64,000 nucleotides of DNA from Pseudocitrobacter corydidari (GTDB taxonomy: Bacteria; Pseudomonadota; Gammaproteobacteria; Enterobacterales; Enterobacteriaceae), in contig NZ_CP087880.1 in NCBI RefSeq assembly GCF_021172065.1, forward strand, positions 1,774,583 through 1,838,582, in the 5' to 3' direction. The notes beneath the pieces are model-generated. The model saw only the letters and a program-made list of their open reading frames with translations, was not told where the DNA came from and searched no databases. The translations under genes and the position numbers were made by a program. Shown piece after piece: positions 1-10,691 of this stretch (its first letter is position 1; every line of letters starts with the position of its first letter).

Positions 1-606
1 CTGGTGCATCTGTGGCAACGTTATCCGACGTTACGCCGCGCAGCGCTGGCGCAGGGCTTGCTTTCCATTGCCTTCAGCGCGTTCTGGTCCACGCTCGCGG
101 TCATGCTGCTGGAACATCATCATATGGGCAGCGCCGTCGCCGGTGGTTTCGGGATTGCCGGTGCGGCTGGCGCCCTGGCCGCTCCCCTCGCCGGTGGGCT
201 GGCAGATAAAGTAGGCGCCGAGAAAGTCACACAGTTAGGTGCGGCACTGGTCACGGTTTCCTTTGCACTGATGTTTATTCTGCCTGTTTTGCCACCGATG
301 GCCCAACTGACGTTAATCGCCCTCTCCGCCATTGGCTTCGACCTGGGCCTGCAATCAAGCCTGGTTGCGCACCAGAACCTGGTTTATAGCCTGGAACCTC
401 AGGCGCGCGGTCGCCTGAACGCACTGTTATTTACGGTGGTATTTATTGGCATGGCGCTGGGGTCAGTTCTGGGTAGTCAGCTGTATGCGCTGGCGGGTTG
501 GGAAGGCGTTGTCGGGCTGGCGACGGTTGCCGGGGGATGCGCGTGGGTGGTTCGTTGGGTGGAAACTCGTCGGCTGCGTCGCACCACTTTACAGGCAGAA
601 TGTTAA
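1..606 (+). CDS. MFS transporter, C-terminal half (5' end outside window)
   Basis: The frame is open from the first base and stops at 604-606, so only about 200 C-terminal residues are seen. They are hydrophobic with about six membrane segments, and contain the MFS loop GGLADKVG, which usually sits between helices 8 and 9. This fits the second half of a 12-helix major facilitator exporter of the inner membrane. The substrate cannot be read from the fragment. In E. coli rne follows flgL, so this gene is an addition at that junction. It converges on flgL with a shared hairpin between them. Confidence 0.8.
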   Translation: MVHLWQRYPTLRRAALAQGLLSIAFSAFWSTLAVMLLEHHHMGSAVAGGFGIAGAAGALAAPLAGGLADKVGAEKVTQLGAALVTVSFALMFILPVLPPMAQLTLIALSAIGFDLGLQSSLVAHQNLVYSLEPQARGRLNALLFTVVFIGMALGSVLGSQLYALAGWEGVVGLATVAGGCAWVVRWVETRRLRRTTLQAEC

Positions 607-612
607 TTCATA

Positions 613-639
613 GGGCCGGATGATGTACGCATCCGGCCC
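613..639. terminator. Hairpin between the MFS gene and flgL
   Basis: A perfect 10-bp stem (GGGCCGGATG / CATCCGGCCC) with a 7-nt loop lies between the two convergent stop codons. No long T run follows on either side, so it may be a REP-like element or a weak bidirectional terminator. Confidence 0.55.
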
Positions 640-645
640 ATAATC

Positions 646-1581
646 TTATTTATTCAACTGAAACAGCGACATCCCCTGCATATCGCTAAACGCTTTATAC
701 GATGCCTGTAGCGCCGTTTGCTGCATCACGTAGTTAGAGATTGTCTCATTCCAGTCCACATCCACCAGATTGCTCATCTGCTGCGTCTGGCTTAACGCGC
801 GGTCATCGCCCAGCGCGTCAAGTTTATCCAGTTCATTAAGCTGAGTGCCCAGTTCAGCACGTACGCTCAGTACATTGTTGAGCGAGTTGCTTAGCCCTCG
901 GTTGGTTTTGTCGATAGCGGCGCTGGCCAGCGCCTGCGCATCTTCATCATCACTCACCGGTTTATTCAGCGCGGCAATTGCGCTGTCCAGCATCTCAAAA
1001 AGATTGCTATCCGTTCCCGGTTTAGCATTGCTGGTCAGGCTATCAAAAATCTTGTCGCCCGTATGACCAATCACCATTGAGCGTGAAGCATCGACCTGCT
1101 GCGCGACATTTTCCGAGCCGCCGACATACGTACCGTCATCGGTAAACGGTGCCGTATCGGTTTTATAACCGGCAAAAATATAGCGACCGTTGCCGTCCTG
1201 GCTGTTCGCCAGATTGAGAAGCTGATCGCGGATCCCTTGCAGGTCGGTTGCCAGTGAGGCCCGGTCATCATCGCTTAATGTGCCGTTCCCCGCATACACG
1301 ATTTTCTCTTGCGCCGATTGAATCGCCGTGGTCACCTGCGCCAGCGTATTTTCTTCCATCGACACGCGCTGAGTGGCAAACGTGCGCGCGGTGGCAAACT
1401 GGCTGTTTTGCGCCTGCGCTTGCGACAGCACCACCGCCTGCGATGCCGCCACCGGGTCGTCGGATGCGCGGTTCACCCGCTTGCCGGTCGACATTTGTTC
1501 ACCGTATTTCAGCCATTCAGACTGGGAATTCGTTATCCCGCGCATATTCTGCTGATACATCATCAGGGTGCTGACACGCAT
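646..1581 (-). CDS. flgL: Flagellar hook-filament junction protein FlgL (HAP3)
   Basis: A 311-residue protein, close to the 317 of E. coli FlgL. It starts MRVSTLMMYQQ and has the flagellin-like N-terminal helical D0/D1 region (STGKRVNRASDDP) and a C-terminal helix ending FQLNK. FlgL is exported by the flagellar type III apparatus and joins FlgK to the flagellin filament. It is the last gene of the flg operon, 15 bp after flgK, and shares the sigma-28 promoter upstream of flgK. The variable middle domain is slightly shorter than in E. coli. Confidence 0.97.
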   Translation of the reverse strand: MRVSTLMMYQQNMRGITNSQSEWLKYGEQMSTGKRVNRASDDPVAASQAVVLSQAQAQNSQFATARTFATQRVSMEENTLAQVTTAIQSAQEKIVYAGNGTLSDDDRASLATDLQGIRDQLLNLANSQDGNGRYIFAGYKTDTAPFTDDGTYVGGSENVAQQVDASRSMVIGHTGDKIFDSLTSNAKPGTDSNLFEMLDSAIAALNKPVSDDEDAQALASAAIDKTNRGLSNSLNNVLSVRAELGTQLNELDKLDALGDDRALSQTQQMSNLVDVDWNETISNYVMQQTALQASYKAFSDMQGMSLFQLNK

Positions 1582-1596
1582 ACGTTATTCCTCTCC

Positions 1597-3237
1597 TTAG
1601 CGAATATTAATCAGGGCATCAAACAGGGTGCTTGCCGTTTGCAGCACCTGGGCATTCGCCAGATAGTACTGCTGGAAGAGTTGCAGGTTGCCGTACTCTT
1701 CATCCAGGTTCACGCCGGAAATGGATTGCTGCTGTTTGCTGAGCTGGGTGACGACGTTGCTTTGCGTGGTGCTGCTGGTTTCAAGCGTCGAGGTTTTATT
1801 CCCGATATCGCTGACCAGCGCCGCATACGCGTCGTTAAAGGTTTTCGAATTTCCCACCAGCTTCGCGTTTTGCAAATCCAGCAGCGCCTGGCCGTTACGG
1901 TTATCGCTCTCGCCATTTTCCGCGTCATCAATACCCAGTGCGAGCTCAGATTCATCACTTATCGCCACGCTCATATTCACAATTGCATCGCTCACCGGCT
2001 TCACGGTAAAGCTGTCATTCTCTGCTGGCGTACCGCTCACCGTGACGGAGAGCCCGTCAAAGTTTAATGCGCCATCCTTCTGTTCCGCTTTCACCGTGGT
2101 GTTATCGGAAAGACGCGTCACCTGCCATTCACCGTTTTTATAACTCACGCGATAATCCGTGGCCTGTACGCTGGAGGCATCCGTCACTTCCGCCGCCAGC
2201 GACGCCTTACCGCTATTTTTGCTGTTCGCCACAACGGACGGGTCGCCAATCGTGAAGAAGTCCTTCCCGTCTTTTCCGTTCGCATCGACACCCTCTTTAT
2301 GCTGGACGTTAAACGCATCCGCAAAGGCCAGCGCCATTTGGTTAAGGCTATTGCGAGTCTGGTCGAGATCCTGCGAGCGGAAGGTCAACAAACCGCCAAG
2401 CGAGCCGGTGTTAAGCAGTTTTTCCGGGATTTCAATATTCCCCGCGACGTTATCAACATACGCCACGGTGGTGCGCGTTGGGTCGCTGCTGCTCGGCACG
2501 GCGGCCAGCTGGCGGGCACTACTGCCCTGCACCAGCGTATAACCGTTCGCCATGGTGACGTTGAATGTTCCGCTATCCTGCACGTTCACTTCCACGCCCA
2601 CCAGCTTGTTTAACTCGCTGACTAACTGATCGCGCTGATCGAGTAGGTCGTTAGGTGAAGCACCTGCACCCACGCCGGTCAGGCGCGAGATTTTATCGTT
2701 CAGGCTGGCAATCTGGTTCGCGTAGTTGTTGATTTGATCAACGGTGGTAGCGATAGAGAGATTCACCTGCTTATCCTGGTCGCGGAGATACTGATCGGCG
2801 ACTTTAAACTGATTGACCAGACCATCCGCTTTACCCAAAACGGTCTGACGCGCGGCGGGATCTTCAGCGTTGCTCACCAGCGTTTGCATACTGGAGAAGA
2901 AATCCTGAAGCGTGGTGGAGAGAGAGTTTGTGGTGCCGGAAAGCATATCGTCGATTTTCGACATCTGCTCATAACGCGTGGTCAGCCCGCTGCTCTGGCT
3001 CTGCGCCGTTCGCAGTTGGTTGGTGATGAATGCATTATATTCGCGCTGAACGCCAGAAACGTAGACGCCATTGCCGACCCAGCCTCCCGCACCTAACGTA
3101 CTGTTCGCCGAAGCGAGCACCGTGGTCTGGCGGGTATAGCCCGAGACGTTGTAGCTGGCAATATTATTACTGGTGGTATTCAGTGCCGACTGTGCCGCAC
3201 TCAATCCACTCATGGCGCTATTGATTAAACTGGACAT
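1597..3237 (-). CDS. flgK: Flagellar hook-associated protein FlgK (HAP1)
   Basis: A 546-residue protein matching the family length (547 in E. coli). It has the conserved N-terminal rod/hook motif (SSLINSAMSGLSAAQSALNT, then NNIASYNVSGYTRQ) and a C-terminal D0 helix (NLQLFQQYYLANAQVLQTA). It forms the first junction ring at the distal end of the hook. The gene begins 73 bp downstream of flgJ, and that gap holds a sigma-28 type promoter, so flgKL can be expressed as a class 3 unit as well as by read-through from flgB. Confidence 0.97.
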   Translation of the reverse strand: MSSLINSAMSGLSAAQSALNTTSNNIASYNVSGYTRQTTVLASANSTLGAGGWVGNGVYVSGVQREYNAFITNQLRTAQSQSSGLTTRYEQMSKIDDMLSGTTNSLSTTLQDFFSSMQTLVSNAEDPAARQTVLGKADGLVNQFKVADQYLRDQDKQVNLSIATTVDQINNYANQIASLNDKISRLTGVGAGASPNDLLDQRDQLVSELNKLVGVEVNVQDSGTFNVTMANGYTLVQGSSARQLAAVPSSSDPTRTTVAYVDNVAGNIEIPEKLLNTGSLGGLLTFRSQDLDQTRNSLNQMALAFADAFNVQHKEGVDANGKDGKDFFTIGDPSVVANSKNSGKASLAAEVTDASSVQATDYRVSYKNGEWQVTRLSDNTTVKAEQKDGALNFDGLSVTVSGTPAENDSFTVKPVSDAIVNMSVAISDESELALGIDDAENGESDNRNGQALLDLQNAKLVGNSKTFNDAYAALVSDIGNKTSTLETSSTTQSNVVTQLSKQQQSISGVNLDEEYGNLQLFQQYYLANAQVLQTASTLFDALINIR

Positions 3238-3277
3238 GTTCTTCCTTTTATACGTTCAGACGCGTGGCCTTTAATCG

Positions 3278-3304
3278 TTATCGGTCGCCGCCTGGCAAAC
3301 TTGA
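3278..3304 (-). promoter_or_regulatory. Sigma-28 (FliA) promoter for flgKL
   Basis: Read on the minus strand, TCAAGTTT and ACCGATAA are separated by 11 nt, matching the flagellar sigma-28 consensus TAAAGTTT-N11-GCCGATAA. It lies about 40 bp upstream of the flgK start, as expected for the class 3 promoter known in Salmonella and E. coli. Confidence 0.8.
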
Positions 3305-3310
3305 GGTGTA

Positions 3311-4258
3311 TCAGAAGAGATTTTCAATATCATTTCGGTACGCGCTGCTGACTTTGTCGCTTAAGGATTTAAGCTGTTGAATCATATTGGTTAGCTTGCG
3401 CGCATACTGCGGGTCAGTGGCGTATCCGGCATTCTGTAACGCCTGCGCCCCCTGCTCGGCGGTCGATGCGTTGGTAACCGCGGCATAGCGCGGGTTGCGT
3501 GTCAGTAAGCCGACGTAATCCGATAGCGCTTCCAGATACGAACCGTAGACGCGGAATTTCGCTTTCACCTTCTTTGCTTCACCGTTTTCATATTCGGTGG
3601 TGGTGATTTCCGTCACTGGCCCTTTCCAGTTGCCAGAGGCTTTCACGCCAAAAAGGTTATAGCTTGGCTCGCCGTTTTCACGGCGAATTTGCCGCTGGCC
3701 CCAGCCCGACTCCAGCGCGGCCTGCGCCAGAATCAGATGGTGCGGAATACCGCTCTGCTCACTCGCCACCTGCGCCGGAAGCGCCAGTTTCGCAAGGAAA
3801 TCTTTGCTGTCGCCGGAGAGCGGCGCATCGCTGCCGCCGGGCGTTTTCGGCAGCGCTTTGCGCACCATCTGCGTCAGCGCATCGTTCTGGAAGCTGGTGA
3901 CGGTTGGCAGGTCAAATTTCATCGGAACCTGGCCCACCGTGGCGGACGGTTCCTTCTGCGTTTGCATCTGCTTCACCATCTCTTCCGCCAGCCCCAGTCC
4001 TTTTCCGGCGGTCATCTGCTGGGCAATTTGCTGATCGTACATGCTGGTGTAAAGCCGGGTTTGGTCGCTGCTAAAGAGCCCATCCTTCGGCAGCGCCTCG
4101 CGCATACTCTTCAGCATCATCTGCACGAACATGCCCTCCACCTGACGGGCGACAGGCCGCAGGTTAGCCTGCGGATCCTGTCCGGCTTTCGCCTTGAGTT
4201 CGTTAAGCGATTGCGCATCCCACGCCGCGCTGGCGGTTAATTTGCTGTCGCCCAGCAT
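3311..4258 (-). CDS. flgJ: Flagellar rod cap and peptidoglycan hydrolase FlgJ
   Basis: A 315-residue two-domain protein. Residues 1 to about 100 form the rod-assembly domain (VARQVEGMFVQMMLKSMREALP). Residues from about 150 form a glucosaminidase-type muramidase with the ALESGWGQ motif; Glu183 is the expected catalytic acid. It clears peptidoglycan so that the rod can cross the wall. The ATG at 4258 (MLGDSKL) overlaps the flgI stop by one base (TGATG) and aligns with E. coli FlgJ. A longer open frame to 4288 would lie inside flgI and is rejected. Confidence 0.96.
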   Translation of the reverse strand: MLGDSKLTASAAWDAQSLNELKAKAGQDPQANLRPVARQVEGMFVQMMLKSMREALPKDGLFSSDQTRLYTSMYDQQIAQQMTAGKGLGLAEEMVKQMQTQKEPSATVGQVPMKFDLPTVTSFQNDALTQMVRKALPKTPGGSDAPLSGDSKDFLAKLALPAQVASEQSGIPHHLILAQAALESGWGQRQIRRENGEPSYNLFGVKASGNWKGPVTEITTTEYENGEAKKVKAKFRVYGSYLEALSDYVGLLTRNPRYAAVTNASTAEQGAQALQNAGYATDPQYARKLTNMIQQLKSLSDKVSSAYRNDIENLF

Positions 4259-5355
4259 CAGACGATCTCCACTTTCGCACGCAGGCATCCGGCACTTTGC
4301 ATCGATTGCAGAATCGACATCAGCTCCATCGGCGTCGCGCCCAGCGCATTCAGCGCACGCACGACATTGTTGAGGTTGGCACTTTCCCGCACGCTTTGCA
4401 GCGAGCCGCCGCTCTGGCGCAGATCGATCTGCGTTTGCGGTGTCACCACCGTCTGGCCGCCGCCAAACGGTGTATCCGGCTGGCTAACCTGTGCCTGACG
4501 ATTCACGGTAACGGAGAGGTTGCCCTGCGCCACCGCACAGGTATCCAGCGTCACTTCGCGGTTCATCACCACCGACCCGGTACGCGAGTTAATAATCACC
4601 TTCGCATCCTGCGGTACGCCGCCCACTTCCAGATTCTGGATATCCGCCAGCAAACGCACCTGACCGCTGCCGCCCTGCGGCGCGCGAACCTGCACCGTAC
4701 GCGCATCCAGCGCGGTGGCGTTACCAAAACCACTGCGACGATTAATGGTGTCGGCAATCTGCTGCGCCATGGTGAAATCGTCCTGATTCAGCTGCAGGTT
4801 AATGGTATTCCCCGCACCAAACTGCGTTGGCAGTTCGCGTTCAATGGTGGCCCCGCCGGTAATGCGCCCGCCGTTAAGCTGGTTAACCTGCACGCTGCTG
4901 CCGCCCGCCGACGCGCCCGCGCCGCCCACCAGAATATTCCCCTGCGCCAGGGCATACACCTGGCTATCAACCCCCTTCAGCGGCGTCATCAACAGCGTAC
5001 CGCCGCGCAGGCTTTTAGCGTTACCCATCGACGAAACCACCACATCGATAGTTTGCCCCTGACGTGCAAACGCCGGGAACTGGGCGGTGACCATTACCGC
5101 TGCCACGTTTTTCAGCTGCATGTTGGTGCCCGCCGGAACGGTGATCCCCAGTTGCGACAACATGTTGTTCAGGCTCTGGGTGGTGAACGGTGTCTGGGTA
5201 GTCTGGTCACCCGTGCCGTCCAGCCCAACCACCAGACCATAGCCAATCAGGGAGTTTTCCCTGACGCCCTGTACGCTGGTGAGATCGCGAATGCGATCGG
5301 CCTGTGCCAGGGTACTTACCAGAATCAGCGCCAAGCCAATCAGGGTTTTAAACAT
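4258..5355 (-). CDS. flgI: Flagellar P-ring protein FlgI
   Basis: A 365-residue protein with a Sec signal peptide (about residues 1-19, ending AQA before [11 protein letters not shown]). It carries the conserved P-ring core, including [18 protein letters not shown] and a C-terminus [21 protein letters not shown] like the family. It forms the periplasmic bushing around the rod. The ATG at 5355 is chosen because GAGGTGG lies just upstream and the length matches E. coli. An ATG at 5367 overlapping the flgH stop is the alternative. Confidence 0.96.
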   Translation of the reverse strand: MFKTLIGLALILVSTLAQADRIRDLTSVQGVRENSLIGYGLVVGLDGTGDQTTQTPFTTQSLNNMLSQLGITVPAGTNMQLKNVAAVMVTAQFPAFARQGQTIDVVVSSMGNAKSLRGGTLLMTPLKGVDSQVYALAQGNILVGGAGASAGGSSVQVNQLNGGRITGGATIERELPTQFGAGNTINLQLNQDDFTMAQQIADTINRRSGFGNATALDARTVQVRAPQGGSGQVRLLADIQNLEVGGVPQDAKVIINSRTGSVVMNREVTLDTCAVAQGNLSVTVNRQAQVSQPDTPFGGGQTVVTPQTQIDLRQSGGSLQSVRESANLNNVVRALNALGATPMELMSILQSMQSAGCLRAKVEIV

Positions 5356-5366
5356 GTTCCACCTCA

Positions 5367-6065
5367 TTACATCGGCGATAAATTCAGGAAGAAACGCTGC
5401 AACCAGCCCATATTCTGCGCTTCGTTGATATAGCCGTTGCCCACATATTCGATACGCGCATCCGCCACCTGAGTGGACGGCACGGTATTACTGCCGCTGA
5501 TGGTGCGCGGGTTAACCACACCTGAGAAGCGGATAAATTCAGTGCCCTGATTAATGGCAATCTGTTTTTCCCCCACCACGTGGAGGTTGCCGTTCGCCAG
5601 AACCTGATCGACCGTGACGGTTAATGTACCGCTAAAGGTGTTGCTGGCATTGGCGCCGCCTTTACCGTTAAAGGTGTTACCGCCGGAGGCGTCAACATCC
5701 GCACGCGCGTTGCCGAATAGCCCTTGCAGATAGCGCGGCACGACGTCAAAGCCAAAGTTGGTTTTGCCGTCGCGGCTGGCGTTGGCAGAAGAACTCTTGC
5801 TGGCGCTGACGTTTTCCTGCAATACGATGGTGAGCGTATCGCCAATATTGCGCGGCCGACGGTCTTCAAACAGCGGCTGGTAGCCGTAGTTAATCGGCTG
5901 CGCCGTCTGAAATATTGAGCCGTTCGCTACCGGTACCGGGCCGGGGATCGGCTGCGCCGAGGTTGCGCCTTCCACCAGCGGCTTGCTGGGGATGAAGGCG
6001 CAACCGGTCATAGAGAGCGCCAGTGCCGTTAAAAGCGGATAACGAAACGCTGCGGTTTTTTGCAT
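5367..6065 (-). CDS. flgH: Flagellar L-ring lipoprotein FlgH
   Basis: A 232-residue lipoprotein, the E. coli length. The signal peptide ends in the lipobox MTGC, so Cys21 should be acylated and the protein anchored in the outer membrane, where it forms the L-ring. The core motif [17 protein letters not shown] is present. The start at 6065 (MQKTAAF) fits the homologue; an in-frame ATG nine bases upstream is possible. The frame runs further upstream through a REP element and is not coding there. It follows flgG after a 110-bp gap holding a BIME. Confidence 0.95.
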   Translation of the reverse strand: MQKTAAFRYPLLTALALSMTGCAFIPSKPLVEGATSAQPIPGPVPVANGSIFQTAQPINYGYQPLFEDRRPRNIGDTLTIVLQENVSASKSSSANASRDGKTNFGFDVVPRYLQGLFGNARADVDASGGNTFNGKGGANASNTFSGTLTVTVDQVLANGNLHVVGEKQIAINQGTEFIRFSGVVNPRTISGSNTVPSTQVADARIEYVGNGYINEAQNMGWLQRFFLNLSPM

Positions 6066-6086
6066 GGTTTTCATCTTTTGGTTTGC

Positions 6087-6159
6087 GCCGGATGCGCTGC
6101 GCTTATCCGGCCTACAAATTTCATCCGTTCGTAGGTCGGATAAGCGCAGCGCATCCGAC
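6087..6159. repeat. BIME (paired REP) inside the flg operon
   Basis: Two inverted REP units face each other: GCCGGATGCGCTGCGCTTAT and its near-complement with GGATAAGCGCAGCGCATCC. Together they form a long hairpin in the flgG-flgH gap. Such elements often stabilise the upstream mRNA or cause partial termination. Confidence 0.85.
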
Positions 6160-6175
6160 AAATCCGGCACAACCC

Positions 6176-7722
<1,547 letters not shown>

Positions 7723-7740
7723 AAAGCTGCCTTATCGGGA

Positions 7741-8994
7741 TTAACGCAGGTTAACCAGCGTGTTCAGGATCTGATCCTGAGTTTTAATGGTCTGGGCGTT
7801 GGACTGATAGTTGCGCTGGGCGACAATCATGTTGACCAGCTCTTTGCTGAGATCGACGTTAGAGGCTTCCAGCGCGCCGTTGGTCAGGCTACCGAAGTTG
7901 CCGCTGCCCGCGGTGCCCAGCAGCGCCACGCCGGAGGATTGCGTGGCAGACCAGACGTTATCGCCTTCCGATTGCAGACCTTCGTTGTTGGCGAAGTTCG
8001 CCAGTACGATTTGACCGAGCAGCTGGCTCTGTTCGTTGGAGTAGTTCCCGACCACGGTGCCATCTTCGTTGATCTGATAGCTCACCAGGTCGCCCGGCGC
8101 ATAGCCGTTCTGCGAGGTAGCGACGATGTTGTTGGCGCCGGTATTCTGCTGCATGGAATTGAGGAAGCTCAGGGAGAAAGAACCGGCGGCGGAGCCGTTA
8201 AGTGCATCAATAGCGACCTGAATCTCAGGGTTTGCGTTGGCATCGGTTGCGAGGGCCCCCGTGTCGTCGTAATTACGGATCTCGCTCAGCGTGCCATTGC
8301 TGCTGAAGGACATCTGCGCCGCTTTCTTCGCTGCCGCGCCGCTGACGCTGGTGTCCTGGGTGTAGACATCCCACTTATTGTCATCGGTTTTTACGTAATA
8401 GATATTCATGTCATGGGCGTTACCCTGACTGTCGTAGACGGTAACCGTACCTTTCTTGTTGTAGCTGTCGGCATTAGCCGGATCGAACGTGGCGACGCTC
8501 GGTTTGGCATCCGTCGAGTTGAGGTTAACCTGCATCGCCGCGGTGGTAGTCTCTTTTGCCGACATCAGCGAGTTCGGGATGGTAATTGCCGTGGGATTCG
8601 CCCCCTGCTGAATAGTCGGCGGCGTACCGGACGCCGGATAACCGGTCACCTGCAAGCCCTGAGAGTTCACCAGCGTACGGTTTGCATCGAGGGAAAACTG
8701 GCCGTTACGGCTATAGAAAACGGAACCGTTACTGTCGGTGAGGCGGAAAAAACCGTTCTGGCTGATGGCGACGTCCAGCGCGCGTCCGGTGCTGGTCGTC
8801 GTCCCGTCAGTAAAGTCCTGAGTGATCCCGGCGACTTTCACCCCCAGCCCCACTTTTGAACCGGCAAACATATCGGCAAACGAGGCGGTGCCTGATTTAA
8901 AGCCGTAGGTTGCGGAGTTAGCAATGTTGTTGCCGATAACATCGAGATTACTGGACGCGGCATTCATGCCGCTGACTGCTTGGGAAAAGCCCAT
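7741..8994 (-). CDS. flgE: Flagellar hook protein FlgE
   Basis: A 417-residue protein, about 15 longer than E. coli and Salmonella FlgE. The N-terminus (MGFSQAVSGMNAASSNLDVI, then GNNIANSATYGFKSG) and C-terminus (LVNMIVAQRNYQSNAQTIKT) are the conserved D0 helices. The extra length lies in the surface-exposed middle domains. About 120 copies form the curved universal-joint hook. It lies 14 bp after flgD, whose product caps the growing hook. Confidence 0.97.
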   Translation of the reverse strand: MGFSQAVSGMNAASSNLDVIGNNIANSATYGFKSGTASFADMFAGSKVGLGVKVAGITQDFTDGTTTSTGRALDVAISQNGFFRLTDSNGSVFYSRNGQFSLDANRTLVNSQGLQVTGYPASGTPPTIQQGANPTAITIPNSLMSAKETTTAAMQVNLNSTDAKPSVATFDPANADSYNKKGTVTVYDSQGNAHDMNIYYVKTDDNKWDVYTQDTSVSGAAAKKAAQMSFSSNGTLSEIRNYDDTGALATDANANPEIQVAIDALNGSAAGSFSLSFLNSMQQNTGANNIVATSQNGYAPGDLVSYQINEDGTVVGNYSNEQSQLLGQIVLANFANNEGLQSEGDNVWSATQSSGVALLGTAGSGNFGSLTNGALEASNVDLSKELVNMIVAQRNYQSNAQTIKTQDQILNTLVNLR

Positions 8995-9008
8995 GATTCA
9001 CTCCTGAA

Positions 9009-9698
9009 TTAAATAATCTGACGAACTTCGTCGAGCGTGGTGGTGCCGTAAGTGCCGAGATCTAACTGGTTGCCGTTGCCGCTCAGCGTCACGCCCTGCA
9101 CCAGCGCAAATTTCAGCGGCTGCGCCACCAGTTGCGTGGTGCCGCTGCTGGCGGTAATGCTGACGTTGTACGCGCCATCCGCTACCGCCGCACCGTCCGT
9201 GCCGGTACCGTCCCAGGTAAAGGTGTGCACGCCTGCGCTCAGCGCGCCGATATCCAGCGTTTTGACGACATTGCCGTTACTGTCGGTTATCGTGGCGGTC
9301 ACTTTGTCGGCCGCCTGCTCAAGCTCAACGCCAAACGGCGTGGTGTCCGTGCCGTCGCCATCGCTGTTTTTGCCCGCCAGCACGGTAGTACCGGGGATCA
9401 TCACGCCGTGACCAATCAGCGATGACGCCTGCAATGATTTGCTGCTGTCGATTTGCCCGGAAATGGAGCCCAGCGACGTATTGAGTTTCTCAATACCGCT
9501 TACGGTGCTGATTTGTGCCAGCTGGCTGGTGAGCTGGCTGTTATCCATCGGGTTGGTGGGATCCTGATTTTTCAGCTGCGCCACCAGCAGCGTCAGGAAA
9601 CTGTTCTGTAAATCATCCGCGCTGCTGCTGGTCAGCGACCCGCTGTTACTGGTTGCGCTGGTTGCGCTGGTGCTATTGACGTTCACTGCAATGGACAT
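9009..9698 (-). CDS. flgD: Flagellar hook cap / assembly protein FlgD
   Basis: A 229-residue protein near the 231 of E. coli. The N-terminal region has FLTLLVAQLKNQDPTNPMDN and the FlgD signature continues with SQLTSQLAQISTVSGIEKLN. The C-terminal half is the tudor/FNIII-like cap domain. The first 25 residues are rich in Ser, Thr and Asn, as usual for the export signal. It caps the hook while FlgE polymerises and is then replaced by FlgK. Confidence 0.96.
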   Translation of the reverse strand: MSIAVNVNSTSATSATSNSGSLTSSSADDLQNSFLTLLVAQLKNQDPTNPMDNSQLTSQLAQISTVSGIEKLNTSLGSISGQIDSSKSLQASSLIGHGVMIPGTTVLAGKNSDGDGTDTTPFGVELEQAADKVTATITDSNGNVVKTLDIGALSAGVHTFTWDGTGTDGAAVADGAYNVSITASSGTTQLVAQPLKFALVQGVTLSGNGNQLDLGTYGTTTLDEVRQII

Positions 9699-9709
9699 TG
9701 TTCTCTCCG

Positions 9710-10114
9710 TTATTGACCCAGCGTGAGGGTTTTGAGCATCATGCTTTTCACGGTGTTCATCACCTCGACGTTGGCCTGATAGCTGCGCGAAGCCGACAGG
9801 GTGTTGACCATCTCACCGACCACATCAACGTTTGGCATGCGCACATAGCCTTTCGCATCCGCCAGCGGGTTACCCGGCTGGTAGACCAGCTTGTCGGGCT
9901 CCTGGCTTTCAATCACATCGGCCACTTTCACCCCGCCCGTTGCCGCACCCGGCTGCGCATCCACCTGGAAAACCACCTGCTTTGCGCGATACGGTTGGCC
10001 GTCCGGGCCGGTCACGCTGTCGGCGTTTGCCAGGTTACTGGCAGCCACGTTCAGCCGCTTGGACTGCGCGGTGAGTGCGGAGCCCGCCACATCAAAAATA
10101 TTCAGTAAAGCCAT
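9710..10114 (-). CDS. flgC: Flagellar proximal rod protein FlgC
   Basis: A 134-residue protein matching the family length. It begins [20 protein letters not shown] and ends with the rod motif [20 protein letters not shown]. It forms part of the proximal rod above the MS ring. It is separated from flgB by 3 bp, so the two are translationally linked. Confidence 0.96.
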   Translation of the reverse strand: MALLNIFDVAGSALTAQSKRLNVAASNLANADSVTGPDGQPYRAKQVVFQVDAQPGAATGGVKVADVIESQEPDKLVYQPGNPLADAKGYVRMPNVDVVGEMVNTLSASRSYQANVEVMNTVKSMMLKTLTLGQ

Positions 10115-10117
10115 GCA

Positions 10118-10534
10118 TTAATTCCCCTGCTGGAGGACGCTCATCATCCCCTTGATTTGCCCGCCCAGTACCGTAAGCCCGGTCTGGTACTGCAAACTGT
10201 TGTCGGCGAACTGCGTGCGCTCGCGATCCATATCGACGGTGTTCCCGTCCAGCGCGGGCTGATCGGGAATGCGGTAGAGCAAATCGGTGGCAGCAGATGA
10301 GAGGTTTTGTGCGGGTATGTGACGAACGGATGTGAGCGACAGCGCCACGCCGTTGGTGCCCGCCCGTCCTCGCTCCATCACTTTTTTCAGTTCACTGGCA
10401 AAATCGATATCGCGCGCCTGATACCCCGGGGTATCAGCGTTGGCGATATTGGCGGCCAGAATCTCCTGGCGCTCAGCGCGCAGATTCAGGGCTTCCTGTT
10501 GAAAACGCAGCGCGGCGTCGAGTTTATCGAGCAT
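10118..10534 (-). CDS. flgB: Flagellar proximal rod protein FlgB
   Basis: A 138-residue protein, the E. coli length, starting [20 protein letters not shown] and carrying [18 protein letters not shown]. It is the first gene of the long leftward flg operon (flgBCDEFGHIJ-KL). Its promoter region is shared with divergent flgA and contains a FlhDC-type box. Confidence 0.96.
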   Translation of the reverse strand: MLDKLDAALRFQQEALNLRAERQEILAANIANADTPGYQARDIDFASELKKVMERGRAGTNGVALSLTSVRHIPAQNLSSAATDLLYRIPDQPALDGNTVDMDRERTQFADNSLQYQTGLTVLGGQIKGMMSVLQQGN

Positions 10535-10591
10535 GGCTCCTCCGCAGATGACAAAATTCCAGCCGACAGCTTAATTCGCCTTATGCGCGCG

Positions 10592-10640
10592 TTATCGCCG
10601 GAATAAACGCAATATGCGTCGCTATTTATTCCGTTGATGT
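10592..10640. promoter_or_regulatory. FlhD4C2 binding box between flgB and flgA
   Basis: Two inverted half-sites, AATAAACG (10602-10609) and CGCTATTT (10620-10627), are separated by 10 nt. This matches the FlhDC consensus of AAATA(A/G)CG and CGNTATTT halves with 10-12 nt spacing. The position between the divergent class 2 operons flgB and flgA is where FlhDC acts in E. coli and Salmonella. Confidence 0.7.
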
Positions 10641-10691
10641 CGGCTGTGGATGCGTAAAATACTCACACTACCCTCTCTGACGGAGTGTTCG

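Noticed and set aside
4297..5433. 378-codon open frame on the plus strand
   Set aside because: It lies antisense to flgI, has no plausible ribosome site, and its Arg/His-rich composition is that of a shadow frame.
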